This document shows positions 20,470 to 31,452 of a stretch of 64,000 bases of DNA, one piece after another. A program made the position numbers and the translations under genes. A model generated the notes under the pieces. That model did not search any database. It saw nothing but the letters and a program-made list of their open reading frames with translations, and had not been told where the DNA came from. How positions within the stretch are numbered: position 1 is the stretch's first letter; each line of letters opens with the position of its first letter. This stretch comes from Tetracentron sinense (lineage: Eukaryota; Streptophyta; Magnoliopsida; Trochodendrales; Trochodendraceae), in contig CM026573.1 in assembly GCA_015143295.1 (NCBI GenBank), positions 8,709,934 through 8,773,933 on the forward strand, given 5' to 3'.

Positions 20470-21952
20470 GGTACGGTGTGGCCTCTCTTATAAGAGAGGT
20501 GGAGTGGGATCTATTTCTCATGTTAGGTGACGATTTTCAAGTCGTCCACTTCCCACTACTAATCACTAACTAATGCTACTAACCGTAAGTAAATGAATCC
20601 AAAAATCGACTGCAAAGCATGGTAGATTAGATATATAAATGGTGATCAAAATTGTTAATTAATTTGGGTCTCATTGGAGCACATGGCAAAGGGTTAGAGA
20701 CACACTGATAACATGGGGTCAGATACCAAACATATTGGAGATCATGTTTGAGAATATAGTAATCTAATAAGATACACTTGAATGTTGAATGGTGTAGTGT
20801 ATCACCTCATTACAATACCCTGGCTATATTCTCAAATAGGAGAGACTCAAGTTGCAAGAGGAAGGTGGGATATAACAACTTTTTCTTCTCCTTTAAAAAA
20901 AAGAAAAAAGTCCTTAGTGATTTAATTAAGAAATGGAGATTAAGTAGAGCCTGTTGAGCAGCCATGCTAATGATGATCCAATAGCTTGCGTAAGCGATTA
21001 TTAAAATTTAATTTTGGATTGCGATTGATCTGAAAAAAGAGAAATCCCCAGCATGTTTCAGATTACGGTGACCATAAAAATCAAGAGGACATGTGGTGGG
21101 TAACGTGGATTGTGATGTGTATTTCGTTGTTTATGTCTATGGTGGGTTATCACATGAAAATGGGGCTAGTCAACGGCTAATCTTTTTGAATAATTTTAAG
21201 TTATTAATGACTCTGATTGAACAATGAAAACCAAACCTACATTTTTTTCATCTAACTTCTTGGATGGTACCTAATAGGGATTTTTTCTGGAGAAATGTTA
21301 GCCCAAGAGATAGACTTTCAAATTCTCACTGAGGTAGCTTCATGTGTCACTATCACAATAAATTTTTTAAGAATAATTTTTCTTAAACAATTTTTATGAT
21401 TGTGCGTTGTATATTGGTTGATAGTCAGTTCGGATTGTTACCGCTCACAATCTATATTCAGTAGAGGATAACACAATGACAATTTTGTAATTTTACACTA
21501 TATTCAGGACATAAATGAGTTATGATTAAGTTTTTTTCATTGCACAGAGAAAGAAAGAAAATGAAAGCTCAGAAAATTGTGACATGTTTTTCACAAAAAA
21601 AAATTAGTGAAATGATTTTTCTTTAGGTCGGTGGATGCAGGCACCTTTTGGAACTCTCTAAATTTGTGGGTAAATCTTTACTATTTTTGTTTTTATTTTT
21701 TGTTACCTTTTTCTGCACTATTAAAGGCGTGTAACGATAAATATTAAATATTACTAATACAATGCCAGTTTGGAAGTTGGCATCTGGACAAGCACTCCTC
21801 TACTACTTGTGGATTAACAAGTAATAAGAGTGCCAGACCGATTCTCTATTTCTCCCTCTGTTCAATCCAATTTTGCCATAAATTTTTTTTTTTTTAAAAG
21901 TGATAATGTACATATGAGTCCCATTATTATTATTATGAGAATAACTATGAAA
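20470..21952. other. Intergenic DNA, nothing recognised
   Basis: AT-rich with no persuasive ORF. No element boundary could be fixed. Confidence 0.45.
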
Positions 21953-22127
21953 AGGAGCTAAGGTTGAACAGTCAACCGGAGCAACATAAGAAATGCCTTG
22001 AGGCAACGTTAGTTTGGTAATTATGAATATAAAGAAAGGTGTTTTTTATCACTACCATTTTTTGATAAATACCCCTTACCAATGCATTTTTTGGGTTGCT
22101 CCAGTTAACTGTTCAATCGGAACTCCT
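21953..22127. mobile_element. Small TIR element, 175 bp
   Basis: Left end AGGAGCTAAGGTTGAACAGT and reverse-complemented right end AGGAGTTCCGATTGAACAGT; the similarity continues inward as CAACCGGAGCAAC / TAACTGGAGCAAC, about 32 bp in all. Target duplication unclear. Confidence 0.65.
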
Positions 22128-23767
22128 GTTGAAAGTTAATTTCTATTATTATTTATTTCTTCTTCTTTTTTCACCTTATTACCTTTTCTTTTTTTGTCTA
22201 GAAATGGGTTAATACATTTTAGGGAGAGGCTCATGATAAATTTTATTAATAATGTTTAAACCTAGCCGGATTGTAAGGCTTAAAACTTTGATGAAGTTTC
22301 TATAGCCACGAACATTCATGCATATGTTATTTCCTTGATTATATGATAATAAAATATCTATTTTAGTCTAAACATGTGCATGCGATATGGTAATATTGTA
22401 GGACATTAGGTATTGTATCATATATGGTCAGCTTTGATAACTTAACCAGATTGACTCATTGAGTAGAACAGAAATATAAGTCATTATCTTAACTGCTATC
22501 TAACTGAATAAAACTTACTTAAGAGCGGCTAATGTCTAATTGACTACTGGAAGACACAAGTAGTTTAATCCAGATCATATATACATTGGGCACTCTCAAA
22601 AGGATCCTTCGTCTAAGGTGTAAAACGATTAATTTTGTATACAAACATAAGAATACCAGAAAGCCTCAAACAGCTAATTAGGCCTATTAAACGGGCCCTC
22701 CATGCACTCCAAATGGAGGGCCTTTTAAAGCCCAAAAGCTATAGGCCCTCTTAAATGATGGTTGAGTTGGAAAACACCTTGTAGAGCCCGGCCACACCCC
22801 TCCTATAATGAATTCTAAATTAGGTATATAGTATATTATTTTACTAGTAGAGACCCTATGTGATGCATGAGTGTGAATAAAAAATAAAAAATAAATCTCT
22901 ACATACTCTCTTCCTAGGGTTGGGGCACGACCTGTCCGAGCTCGATCTCGAGCTTGGGTCGGGCTTGACACGATAAATGCTAGGCTCGGCTTAGCTCAGC
23001 TCGGTTGGCTTAGCAAACAAGCTTAAACACTATTTTGAAGCTCGTTTATTAAACAAGTCAAGTTTGAACACCTTCCTACTCGGCATGTTAGGTTGACAGT
23101 CGATAGTTTAGAAATTTAACTAAATATTATGATAAGAAAATATTTGATCTTCTTTTAGTTCTGCCTTGGAGGGTAAACTTGGGCCTAGTTAGTTCAAGTC
23201 CTCTATAGGCTCAAGCCAGGCTAGGGCCTCACCCTTTATAGCGAGGGCCGGGCTTGGACAAACCCGCTAACTGGCCTTTGGACAGAAAGAGTAATGCATC
23301 TTACATCTTCCTCAAACACCTGAGACTATAAGAAAGGAATGGTAGGAATCAAACTCACTCAGCGCCAAACACCTCATTGAAGAATCAGTAACGATGGTGC
23401 CCCACCTCAATGACTTCCTCGGTGTTAAAATCCTCTATCTGCATCAAAACTGATGATGTTTTAGATTAAGTTGTGTTTAACATAATTAAAAAAAGGAAAA
23501 AAATTAGATATTATTAATTGCTAATTCTGCCTGTGCCATTTTATGTGTTGTATTGCATGCCCCAAGGCCGAAAGGAGTGGTACATTAGGTTGCCAACTGA
23601 TCTTAACTTTGGAAAAATGCTATTTCACAAATAACATCCGTTTAGACTAGAATGATTGAACATAATGTGTTGTCAACCCTAAATATTTTAGGATAATCTT
23701 TTTTCATTCTTCAGTTATGTATGGAAAGATAGAAATAAAATGACCACAATTTTGGGTATAAAGGCAC
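22128..23767. other. Intergenic DNA with hAT-type debris
   Basis: A CCGAGCTCGATCTCGAGCTTGG segment at about 22936-22957, flanked by GGCTCGGCTTAGCTC motifs up to about 23060 and GGCTCAAGCC motifs near 23200, resembles the GC-rich hAT-type elements at 5374 and 25262. Boundaries were not found and no gene is seen. Confidence 0.45.
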
Positions 23768-23774
23768 TCGCAAT

Positions 23775-24550
23775 TCAGGACCAGAGCCAAGTGGGGGCCT
23801 ATGGGGGGCATGTGCCCCTTTGAAAAACTATTTTCCTAAAATATTTTTAGGGCAGCATGGGAATGGGAGCAGGTATCCCCTAAACTTTGTGAAAAAAAAG
23901 TATTTTCTTGAGTTTGGTTCATATTCTATTGAACTCATCCCTCACGTGTCCCTTTTAACCCCATTAACTATGATTAAGAATTACTAATCCTTAGGGTTCC
24001 ACAATCTAACTTTTGTTTTTAGAAAAAAAAAATTAACCTTAAAGGGATAAAAAGTTCTTAACCAAAGTTAAAGAGAGGCTATATAATTTTGGAACTGTCT
24101 AAATTCAATCATAATTTGACAAGATTTGGACTCATATTTTTTATACTAAGTTATTTAAGTATTTAATTGGGAGAGAGCAGTTGTCCCTTAAAAAACTACT
24201 AAATTATTTAATATGGCATAGCTTCGGGGTAAGAGGGCAAAATATATCTTTTATACCATTTAATTTAATTATTTAATTGAGCATAGCATGAGGCAAGGGG
24301 ACAATTGCCCTATAAACACGAAAAAACAATACTCATAATATGTGCAAAATGTACATATGGACGAAACGATCCGAGAATCTAGTTATCAATTTTTTTTTTT
24401 GGGGCCTACGTTCTCAAATCCCCATCTCCTTAGACCCAGAATATTTCATATTCACCTAATCTTTTTCCACAAAATCCATCAACAATTATTACTGAATCAA
24501 TCAACCATGAGTATTGCCCCCTCTACTAGAAAACCCTGGCTCCGCCCCTA
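23775..24550. mobile_element. GGGGCGGAG-type TIR element, 776 bp
   Basis: TCGCAAT flanks both ends (23768-23774 and 24551-24557). Ends are TCAGGACCAGAGCCAAG and, reverse-complemented, TAGGGGCGGAGCCAGGG. A minus-oriented copy of the CACGTG family (23943-23948) with TTAACCCCATTAACTATG lies inside at about 23930-24110. No transposase. Confidence 0.7.
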
Positions 24551-24638
24551 TCGCAATGTATGGTTACACCAAGATATTGTATAGGGTAGGATTAACCGGG
24601 CACCTCGTAAAAACTCGATTTTAGAGAGTTGATATAAT

Positions 24639-24904
24639 CAGTGTTGTCAGAACCGGGCCGGACCGGCAGGTCGAATCGGGAACCGACCCCCTCACCAGTT
24701 CCTAAAACCCTCAAAACCGGGATTATTTAAGAATCGGTCAAAACCGGTGGTAGAACTTGTTGGGAACCGTTCAGAACCGGAAAAAATTAGGAAAAAAAAG
24801 AAAAAAAAAAATGGTTTTTTTGGTAAAAAGTACACGATCGAACCGAACCAGTTGAACCGGGAACCAGCCACTCTACCAGTTCGATGCTCGGTCCAGTTCT
24901 GACA
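24639..24904. mobile_element. hAT-like element with CAGTG end, 266 bp
   Basis: The left end CAGTGTTGTCAGAACCGGGC and reverse-complemented right end TGTCAGAACTGGACCGAGC match except for a few terminal bases missing on the right. Flanks GATATAAT (24631-24638) and GATATAAC (24905-24912) agree at 7 of 8 bases. AACCGG motifs fill the interior. Confidence 0.7.
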
Positions 24905-25261
24905 GATATAACATTTGCCCATCCTCTGGTTCCTGCGTCATCCAAATTCTTTCTTCTGAATGATTTACTTATCGGTAAGCAATTTAGAGTATATATTTCA
25001 CTTCCTTAAGTTATCCATGGTTGCTCTTTTCAAGGAGCAACCTAAAATATGTAACTAGCATACCCTAAATTTGTTCATAGTAACCCAAGACCGATGGGCT
25101 TGAATTGGTCAGCAAGGCATCTTTAAATTTAATTGAGATGGGCCTAGAGACCCTAGACTGACCACCGGCCACTTTTGGCTTGGCCCATCTAGGAGAACAA
25201 CATCAGTCTACCTAGGCAATGGCCATTACATTATTAACACTCTATGGGTCCAAGAGAAGGC

Positions 25262-26280
25262 CTATGGTTGTATTTGAGCCAAGCTGAGCCGAGTTTGGCC
25301 AAGTTTGAGCTTGACTTGATCATGCTCGAACTCGGGTTGAACTTCAATGCTCAAGTTCGGCTTGAGCTTCTATGTTTAGGCTTGAGCTTAGCTTGAACCT
25401 GAACAAGTTTGATTGAGCTCAAATTTTATTCAAGTCTTGAGCTTGGGTTGAACAAGTTTGATTGAGCTCGAGGTTTGTTCAAGCTCAAAATTTTATTCAA
25501 GTCGAGCTAAATTCCAGTTGGCTCAAGTTTGATTCATGAAATTATTAATAAATTATAATAGAACAAACTACAAAAAATTAATACATTCAAATACAAAAAA
25601 ATAAGATTAATAGGAGTCTTTGGATCCTAAGAGTAGAGAGTTAGATCAGAAACACTATTTTTTTTGTTATCATTATCCATTTAACTTTATTACTATATAT
25701 GATAAAGAAACTTAAAATGTTATTTTGTATCAATAAAAATAGTATTATCAAAAAATAATGTGTACGTCTTTATCTTTATTATTATAATGAGGGAATGAGG
25801 GGTAAGTGGCCTTGATTGACTTTTTTTTATTATAACAAAAAAATTAAATATTATATTATCTTATTATTTAGTAAATAGATATTTAACGATATTAATGTAA
25901 TTTCAAATCTATTAACTTTCATTAACCATCTATTCCTATTTTTTTTATCTCACTCTCCACTCTCTATGTGTTTTCAACCTCCACAGAGCTCACCTTTCTA
26001 ACATATTTTTCATATCTCACGGCTCCCCTCTAACACACGTGTATAAACCCACTAAGCCCCTCTCTCCCCCTTCCCTCACTCTCTCTCCATTTCCAATCTC
26101 ACGTGCATCCCACTAGTCTATATATATAAATAATATTTTGAGCCGAACCAACTCCTAAACAATCTTAAATATTCGAGTTCAAATAAAAGCTTAACTTGAT
26201 TCATTCGAGGCTAAAATATCAGCTTACCTCGCTCAAACAAGCGAAGCAAAAAGTAACCCGAGTTCGAATTTGAGAGATTA
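25262..26280. mobile_element. Diverged GAGCTCGAG-type element upstream of the PH-like gene
   Basis: The left part (25262-25530) is rich in GAGCTTGA, AAGTTTGA and GAGCTCGA. The right part (26140-26280) holds the inverse motifs (GAGCCGAACC, CTCGCTCAAAC, CCCGAGTTCG), and the middle is AT-rich. Overall pattern matches the hAT-like elements, but ends and target duplication were not fixed. Its right edge lies within about 150 bp of the start codon at 26422. Confidence 0.5.
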
Positions 26281-26421
26281 GTAGAATCCGGACCCGATAC
26301 CTATTAATCGGGGCGTGTGTACCAGTATATGTACCACACAAAAGACTCTCTCCAACCAGTAGGTTACAAAAAAGCTCTTCAACCACTCAACCGTTGTAAA
26401 CACCTCTCAAACGAATAATCA

Positions 26422-27000
26422 ATGGCTTCTTCTACCCCAATCTTCTCTCCCACCTCTGCAACCTCCCCAAAACTTCAAATTTCCTCCATTTTCTCCTCCA
26501 AACTAAACTCCACTAGCTTCGTCTCCAAACCCATCTCTAAAAATGGAAGACCCATCACGAAACTCTGCGTCTCCTCACCAACAAACAAACCCATTCTAAA
26601 TACCAACGAGGAAAGCATCTTCTTCGATGGTGGAGCTCATTATGGCGATCTAATCGCTAATCTGCTTCTGGGTTTCACTCTTCTTTGGTTGCCGCTAACT
26701 TTAGCTGCGGTTTCGAGGGCTTTGTTTCTGAGATACAGGTTCACCAATTTGAGAGTGACCGTCATTTCAGGCTTAACAGGACAAGATAGGAGTGATTTTT
26801 CTTACAAAGTGGTGAAGGATGTTCAAGTGGTGCCTCGTTTTATCGGTGAATGGGGAGATATTATCATTACTTTGAAGGATGGAACGAAGGTGGACCTTCG
26901 AAGTGTTCCCAAATTTAGAGAAATTGCAGAGTATTACCTTTCCATGGCTGATAAATCGGCGGTTTCGAAGTTAAAGGAAGCTGGGCCAAAAGGGTTTTAA
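26422..27000 (+). CDS. Plastid-targeted membrane protein with bacterial PH-like domain
   Basis: A single-exon gene of 192 codons. Residues 1 to about 55 are rich in Ser, Thr, Pro and Lys, with almost no acidic residues, as in a chloroplast transit peptide. Residues 76-103 (DLIANLLLGFTLLWLPLTLA and onward) form a hydrophobic hairpin or one membrane segment. Residues 104-175 form a compact domain with YRFTNLRVTVISG, a KDVQ..PRFIGEWGDI stretch and LKDGTKVDLRSVP, which I read as the bacterial-type PH fold (DUF304-like) found in small conserved plant plastid proteins. The molecular role is not known to me; membrane-associated protein or lipid binding is inference. Start choice: the first ATG of a long frame, followed by the transit-like region. 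Length fits plant homologues as I recall them. No frame damage. Confidence 0.8.
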   Translation: MASSTPIFSPTSATSPKLQISSIFSSKLNSTSFVSKPISKNGRPITKLCVSSPTNKPILNTNEESIFFDGGAHYGDLIANLLLGFTLLWLPLTLAAVSRALFLRYRFTNLRVTVISGLTGQDRSDFSYKVVKDVQVVPRFIGEWGDIIITLKDGTKVDLRSVPKFREIAEYYLSMADKSAVSKLKEAGPKGF

Positions 27001-28380
27001 GGGTTTTGTTTAATCCCATATTATATTGCGGTGGCTCGTGTTTATCTCCTTTTTAAGAGGTATGTAATTTTTTTGTGCTTAATTTATCAGAAATGGGAAT
27101 AGGGTTTCGTATTTTTTTTGTTGTAATGTAATTGAAGGGAAATTTGTTTATAATGTTTGTAATGCATTTGATTTGTATGATTTTGGGTTCTTGATGAAAT
27201 GGGATTTTGTTGAAGTTTGGATACCTGCAAGGAATAATCTGATTAACTTTTGAAATGAAGGTGATTTACAGTTCTTAATGCAGTTGTTGAGAAGACTTAT
27301 TTTTGTTCATTTATTTATTTATTTTATTTTTCTGTGGTTGAGGTACTTATGGTAAGAGACCCTATGCTTAGAGGTGCAAATTGTCAATTTAGGGGACAGT
27401 TTATAAACGAAACAGGAAATCATCTTTAACCAATGTGGGTACAAATCGATGAAATCACATGGCCAAATTGAGGTTGCCGTTGAATGGAATGCATGAGTGA
27501 CAGAATGTCCTTGTCCCTCTTATCAGTCTCCCCCTAGAAGCTCCAATCACTTAGTAGTATGCATATGGTCACTCCTCTAAACAAGAGCTATTATATGGCT
27601 TGCGGCTTCCATTGGTTTCTTCACAAGCATTTCTATGGAGCTATTGTGTTTGTAAGATCTTGTCAACAGAGCAGTTGAGTTGAGGAATTTTATTGTATCC
27701 GCTGCCTTTTGAATTTGGTAGGGTATAATGATTAATGAAGTGTTTATGCATGGGAGGGAAGGTAAACAAACAATAAACAATAGGACTTCAAGGCTTATAT
27801 ATCATGTTTGATTAATCCCATAGTGTAGGAGCCAACATAAGTGAGTCGACTGATCTTAGAAGCTGGGGAATTGGTGAAATTATGTTCTCTGGGAGTGTTA
27901 TACTGAAGGAAAAAGGCAAAGGGTTGTATACCCAATTGTCATGTGTATGTATGTATGTCTAACTCATTTTTTTCCCTGATAGATAAGAGTTTTTCAGTTG
28001 GGTTCTAGGTTGTCTTATCATCAATGTTAAGATGTTAACACCCTAAACAGAATATGGTTGCAAACATAGATAAAATTGTAATTCTTCTCCACACCCTATT
28101 TAATTGTATAGCCATTCTTCATGAAGCAGTGGTAGTGAAGTAGATCAACTTTGTGAAGTGGGCTGCATGCCAGATTTTAGGGTTCATAGCATGGGAAGAG
28201 AAACATTGTTTTAACCTTTAAGGTTTGAAATTATTGTGTGGCATATCTATTTTTGGGAGGGAGAAAAAATGTTTTTCTTGTTTGTTGCGCCAATCTAAAT
28301 TTCCTCCTGTTATCTTTTTTTGATCGATAGGATTACCTCCTATTATTGAGTGAAGCACTATATTAAGGTAAGGCAATCTA
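27001..28380. other. 3' flank of the PH-like gene and spacer
   Basis: T-rich 3' UTR-like sequence runs to about 27180. The remainder shows no coding frame, tandem repeat or element boundary I could support. Confidence 0.5.
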
Positions 28381-28388
28381 CTACCTGG

Positions 28389-29362
28389 CATGGTTTAAAA
28401 TATCGATACGTATCGACCGATACGGGCCAATATGTATCCTATTTGGAGCTACCCAATACACTGGTACGCTGGAAAAAAAAACTCCACTGTATCGGGCCAA
28501 TACAGACCCGATACACTCGATATGAGGATTTTTCAGTTAATTTTTTTTCTCTTTCCATTTACACTAGGATCCACAATACAAACCCGATACACACAACTTA
28601 TTTACATAATATATTATTTTAAGTAAATGATTTTAACTTAATTTTACTTTCATTTACTTTAGATATTACTATGTAAATAAAGTTATCCTCCTGGTTATGA
28701 TGCCCTAGCCCAGCCCTACTTATCATGAGCCACTGGTTATGATATCCCAGTCCAACCCTACGTATCAGGAGCCACTGGTTATGATGCTCAATTCTAGTCT
28801 TTGACTAACAGTTATGGACAGATCACGACTCAAGAACAGGCATATGTAGAAATGTACCTGGGCATGTATCGCACGATGATGACTTGGACACAATGGTGTC
28901 ATCATGTCTGGACCACTTATAATGCCACTTATAATGTATCACTCTACTCAATTCCTAATCTCACAGTGATAGAGTATGAGCCAGCACGAAGCTCAATGTG
29001 GTATTGAGCTTTTATCATATTTTTGATTTATGAATGCAAGTGAGATTCTATCACTTGGTTAAGTAACTATGGTTTGTATTTTCATACATATTTATCAGTA
29101 CGCACGCTTTTTTTAACTTATAAATTTGTTAACTCTCATATGTATGATTATCAATGTAGTTGGAGGTCTTCATTTAATTTTTTTTTATCTTATATTTGCA
29201 TTAAAAGAAGTTTTATGCAAAGTATCCAAGTTTTTCCTTGCATATTCAAGCTTTTTTTAGCGTATTCTGAATTTTTTCATCGTATCCAACCGATACGGTA
29301 CCGATACGTATCCTATTTTGGACTTACCGATACGGCGACCGATACCGATATTTTGAACCATG
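28389..29362. mobile_element. hAT-type non-autonomous element, 974 bp, with 8-bp target duplication
   Basis: CTACCTGG is perfectly duplicated at 28381-28388 and 29363-29370. The ends CATGGTTTAAAATATCGATA and, reverse-complemented, CATGGTTCAAAATATCGGTA are inverted repeats. Sub-terminal regions carry many CGATACG/CGTATCG motifs in both orientations, typical transposase-binding clusters. Internally a short CTGGTTATGATG-type sequence is repeated near 28690, 28732 and 28776. ORFs of 60-100 codons have no recognisable domain. Confidence 0.88.
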
Positions 29363-29370
29363 CTACCTGG

Positions 29371-30669
29371 TACTAGCTATAAGGACTTAGGCCAACACCC
29401 TAACAATGAGAAACAAAACCAAAGCTCACAACAACTTGCAGATAAGAGGCATAGCATGAGTTGGGGAGAATGGGTTTAATTTTGCCCTCGCAGACTTTTG
29501 ACAGGCCCATTGAAAGAGTACTTTCTGGTGCTCAAGTGTATATGATCCAAGTATCTAGGGTGATGGATTATATGGAGAATGGATGTTGGCCTTTGGACCT
29601 TATAGGTAAATGGGGGCACAAAGAATAAACTCTGTGGAATTTCTGTGTTTTTGAAAGTGTATAAATGTCTGTTAGGGTGTACATTAACCTCTCCAGACTT
29701 GTCAACTAAAACCCTTCTGGTTGCATAAGTTATGTTGGATTTTTAATAGGTAAAAGTTCTCTATAAAAGTCAAAAGTGAGATCTATAAATCACTAGTTTA
29801 CATGCTTTATTGGAGACCATGTTTTCCTGCAATTAAAACGCCAATTAGTCTGGATGTGCATCTCTTTCTTTATTGGGGGACAATTTTAAATACACTTCTT
29901 TATGTAGCTTGGTAATCCCAATTCAAGTTACACGTCTTCTCAAACAGTGAAGTCAAGCCCATAACTCACATTCAAACCATTATTGCAATGGTAGGATTCT
30001 TCTGCTTAACCCTTCAGATATGGGACAATTCTCTGTCGTAGACTACTTAAATGATGATTGAGACAAGTCAATGATAGCATGAGAATTGGAACAATCTGTT
30101 TAAGGAAAAAGATCATACATTTGCCAAGTCACGTGACAAGGCAATTTAGGAGGTGAGGCTTCTCATTGATGACGTAAGACAGCTTCTGATGGTTATGAGA
30201 TATGTCAGCTTCATCAGCAATTTAAGATACTTTAGAAACACCCCCATATGCTCATTAGTTTCAAATGCTACTAGCAATTGTCTCGAACTGATGATGGAGA
30301 TCCTAAACTCTCGTGATGGCAAAAACAATATAGTTAAATAAATATTTGGAAGACATGGACCCTTGCAACATATCATTTATAATTAGGTAATCATGGTACG
30401 CAGTGTCAAAACGTTTATCTTTCAGAACCTAATAGAACACCTTATAAATCATGCCATAGGATACTATTTAGGTCATTTCCTCATTTCATCGTTATACTAT
30501 GTCCTTCCAAGTATATTAGATATGTGATTATATGGCTATAGATCATTTCTCTTCGTAGAACCATTGACTTTTTCTTGAATGCGCAATTATGTATATTCCT
30601 TGCTTGTTGTAGAACCATTGCTTTCTTTTGAATGCACTGGTGTGTATATTCCAACTTATCTCTTGAAAT
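29371..30669. other. Intergenic DNA with one possible LINE fragment
   Basis: Apart from the RNase H-like fragment at 30147-30341 no gene is seen. Confidence 0.45.
30147..30341 (+). pseudogene. Possible RNase H-like (RVT_3) retroelement fragment
   Basis: The frame reads EVRLLIDDVRQLL, then VSFISNLRYFRNTPICSLVSNAT, which recalls the E..LI.DVR.LL...VSF...R..N..AHSLA..A pattern at the end of the RNase H domain of plant LINE polyproteins. The match is short, the neighbouring sequence has stops, and the idea could be wrong. Confidence 0.3.
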
Positions 30670-31142
30670 CAGTGTTTTAAAAAGCGTGTGAGGCTTACGC
30701 CTCAAGGTTCGCCTCGGGGCAAGACTTAAGGAAAACACCTCCAGGCTCAACCATGAGGCTTAAACCTCATTAGGCTCACATGAGGTACACGCCTCATGCC
30801 TTGAAACTCGTTTTATGTCTATGGTGTATGCCTCATACATTAACTAAAATTAGGTTTCTAGCCACAACTGAGACTTCAATGTCCTTTTTTTAATATATAA
30901 TTTGTTATTTTTTTCAACTAATTTATATAGTATTTCCTATATATACGCGTGCACCCACACAAACACACACATTGTATACGAATATATAATCTTTCATTAA
31001 CTTTTTGAATCTTTTTACAATTTTTTTTAGATTTTATTTATTTGTTAAAATGAGAGAGCATGAAACTTTTTTGTGAGGCTTACGCCTCATGCATCTTGAG
31101 GTCCTAACGCCTCGCCTCATGCCTTAACATTTTAAAACATTG
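30670..31142. mobile_element. hAT-type element with CAGTGTTTTAAAA ends, 473 bp
   Basis: Ends CAGTGTTTTAAAAAG and, reverse-complemented, CAATGTTTTAAAATG. Flanks CTTGAAAT (30662-30669) and CTTGAAAC (31143-31150) agree at 7 of 8 bases. GAGGCTTACGCCTCA, TGAGGC and GCCTCATG motifs recur in both orientations in the sub-terminal parts, with an AT-rich centre. Confidence 0.82.
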
Positions 31143-31150
31143 CTTGAAAC

Positions 31151-31450
31151 AGAGGAAATGATCTCCCATATTAATGGAATATGAGAATGCAGCCTTGGGA
31201 TTCTGCATTACTCTAAGAGAGAGAACCACCTAGCATGAGAGGTGATGTACAGGTCTCAACTTAAAGGCGACAACCACAAGTTCAGTTCCAACTCACCTAC
31301 TAAAAGGAGAGGCATGAGTTTGCAACTTGTGTTATCATGAGTGCCTGTAGGGGTTCATGGGAGACTCTTGAGTCTTGACACAGTCAGCTTCAGTTAGAAC
31401 TTAAAAAAAATTAATCAATAAAAGGTTCAGTCATCGCAACACTATAGCTC
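31151..31450. other. Spacer between hAT-type element and LINE
   Basis: Nothing recognised. Confidence 0.4.
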
Positions 31451-31452
31451 AT

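Noticed and set aside
28350..29376. Three ORFs (90, 68 and 100 codons) as a hidden gene
   Set aside because: They fall within a hAT-type element bounded by a target duplication, with no shared frame or domain.
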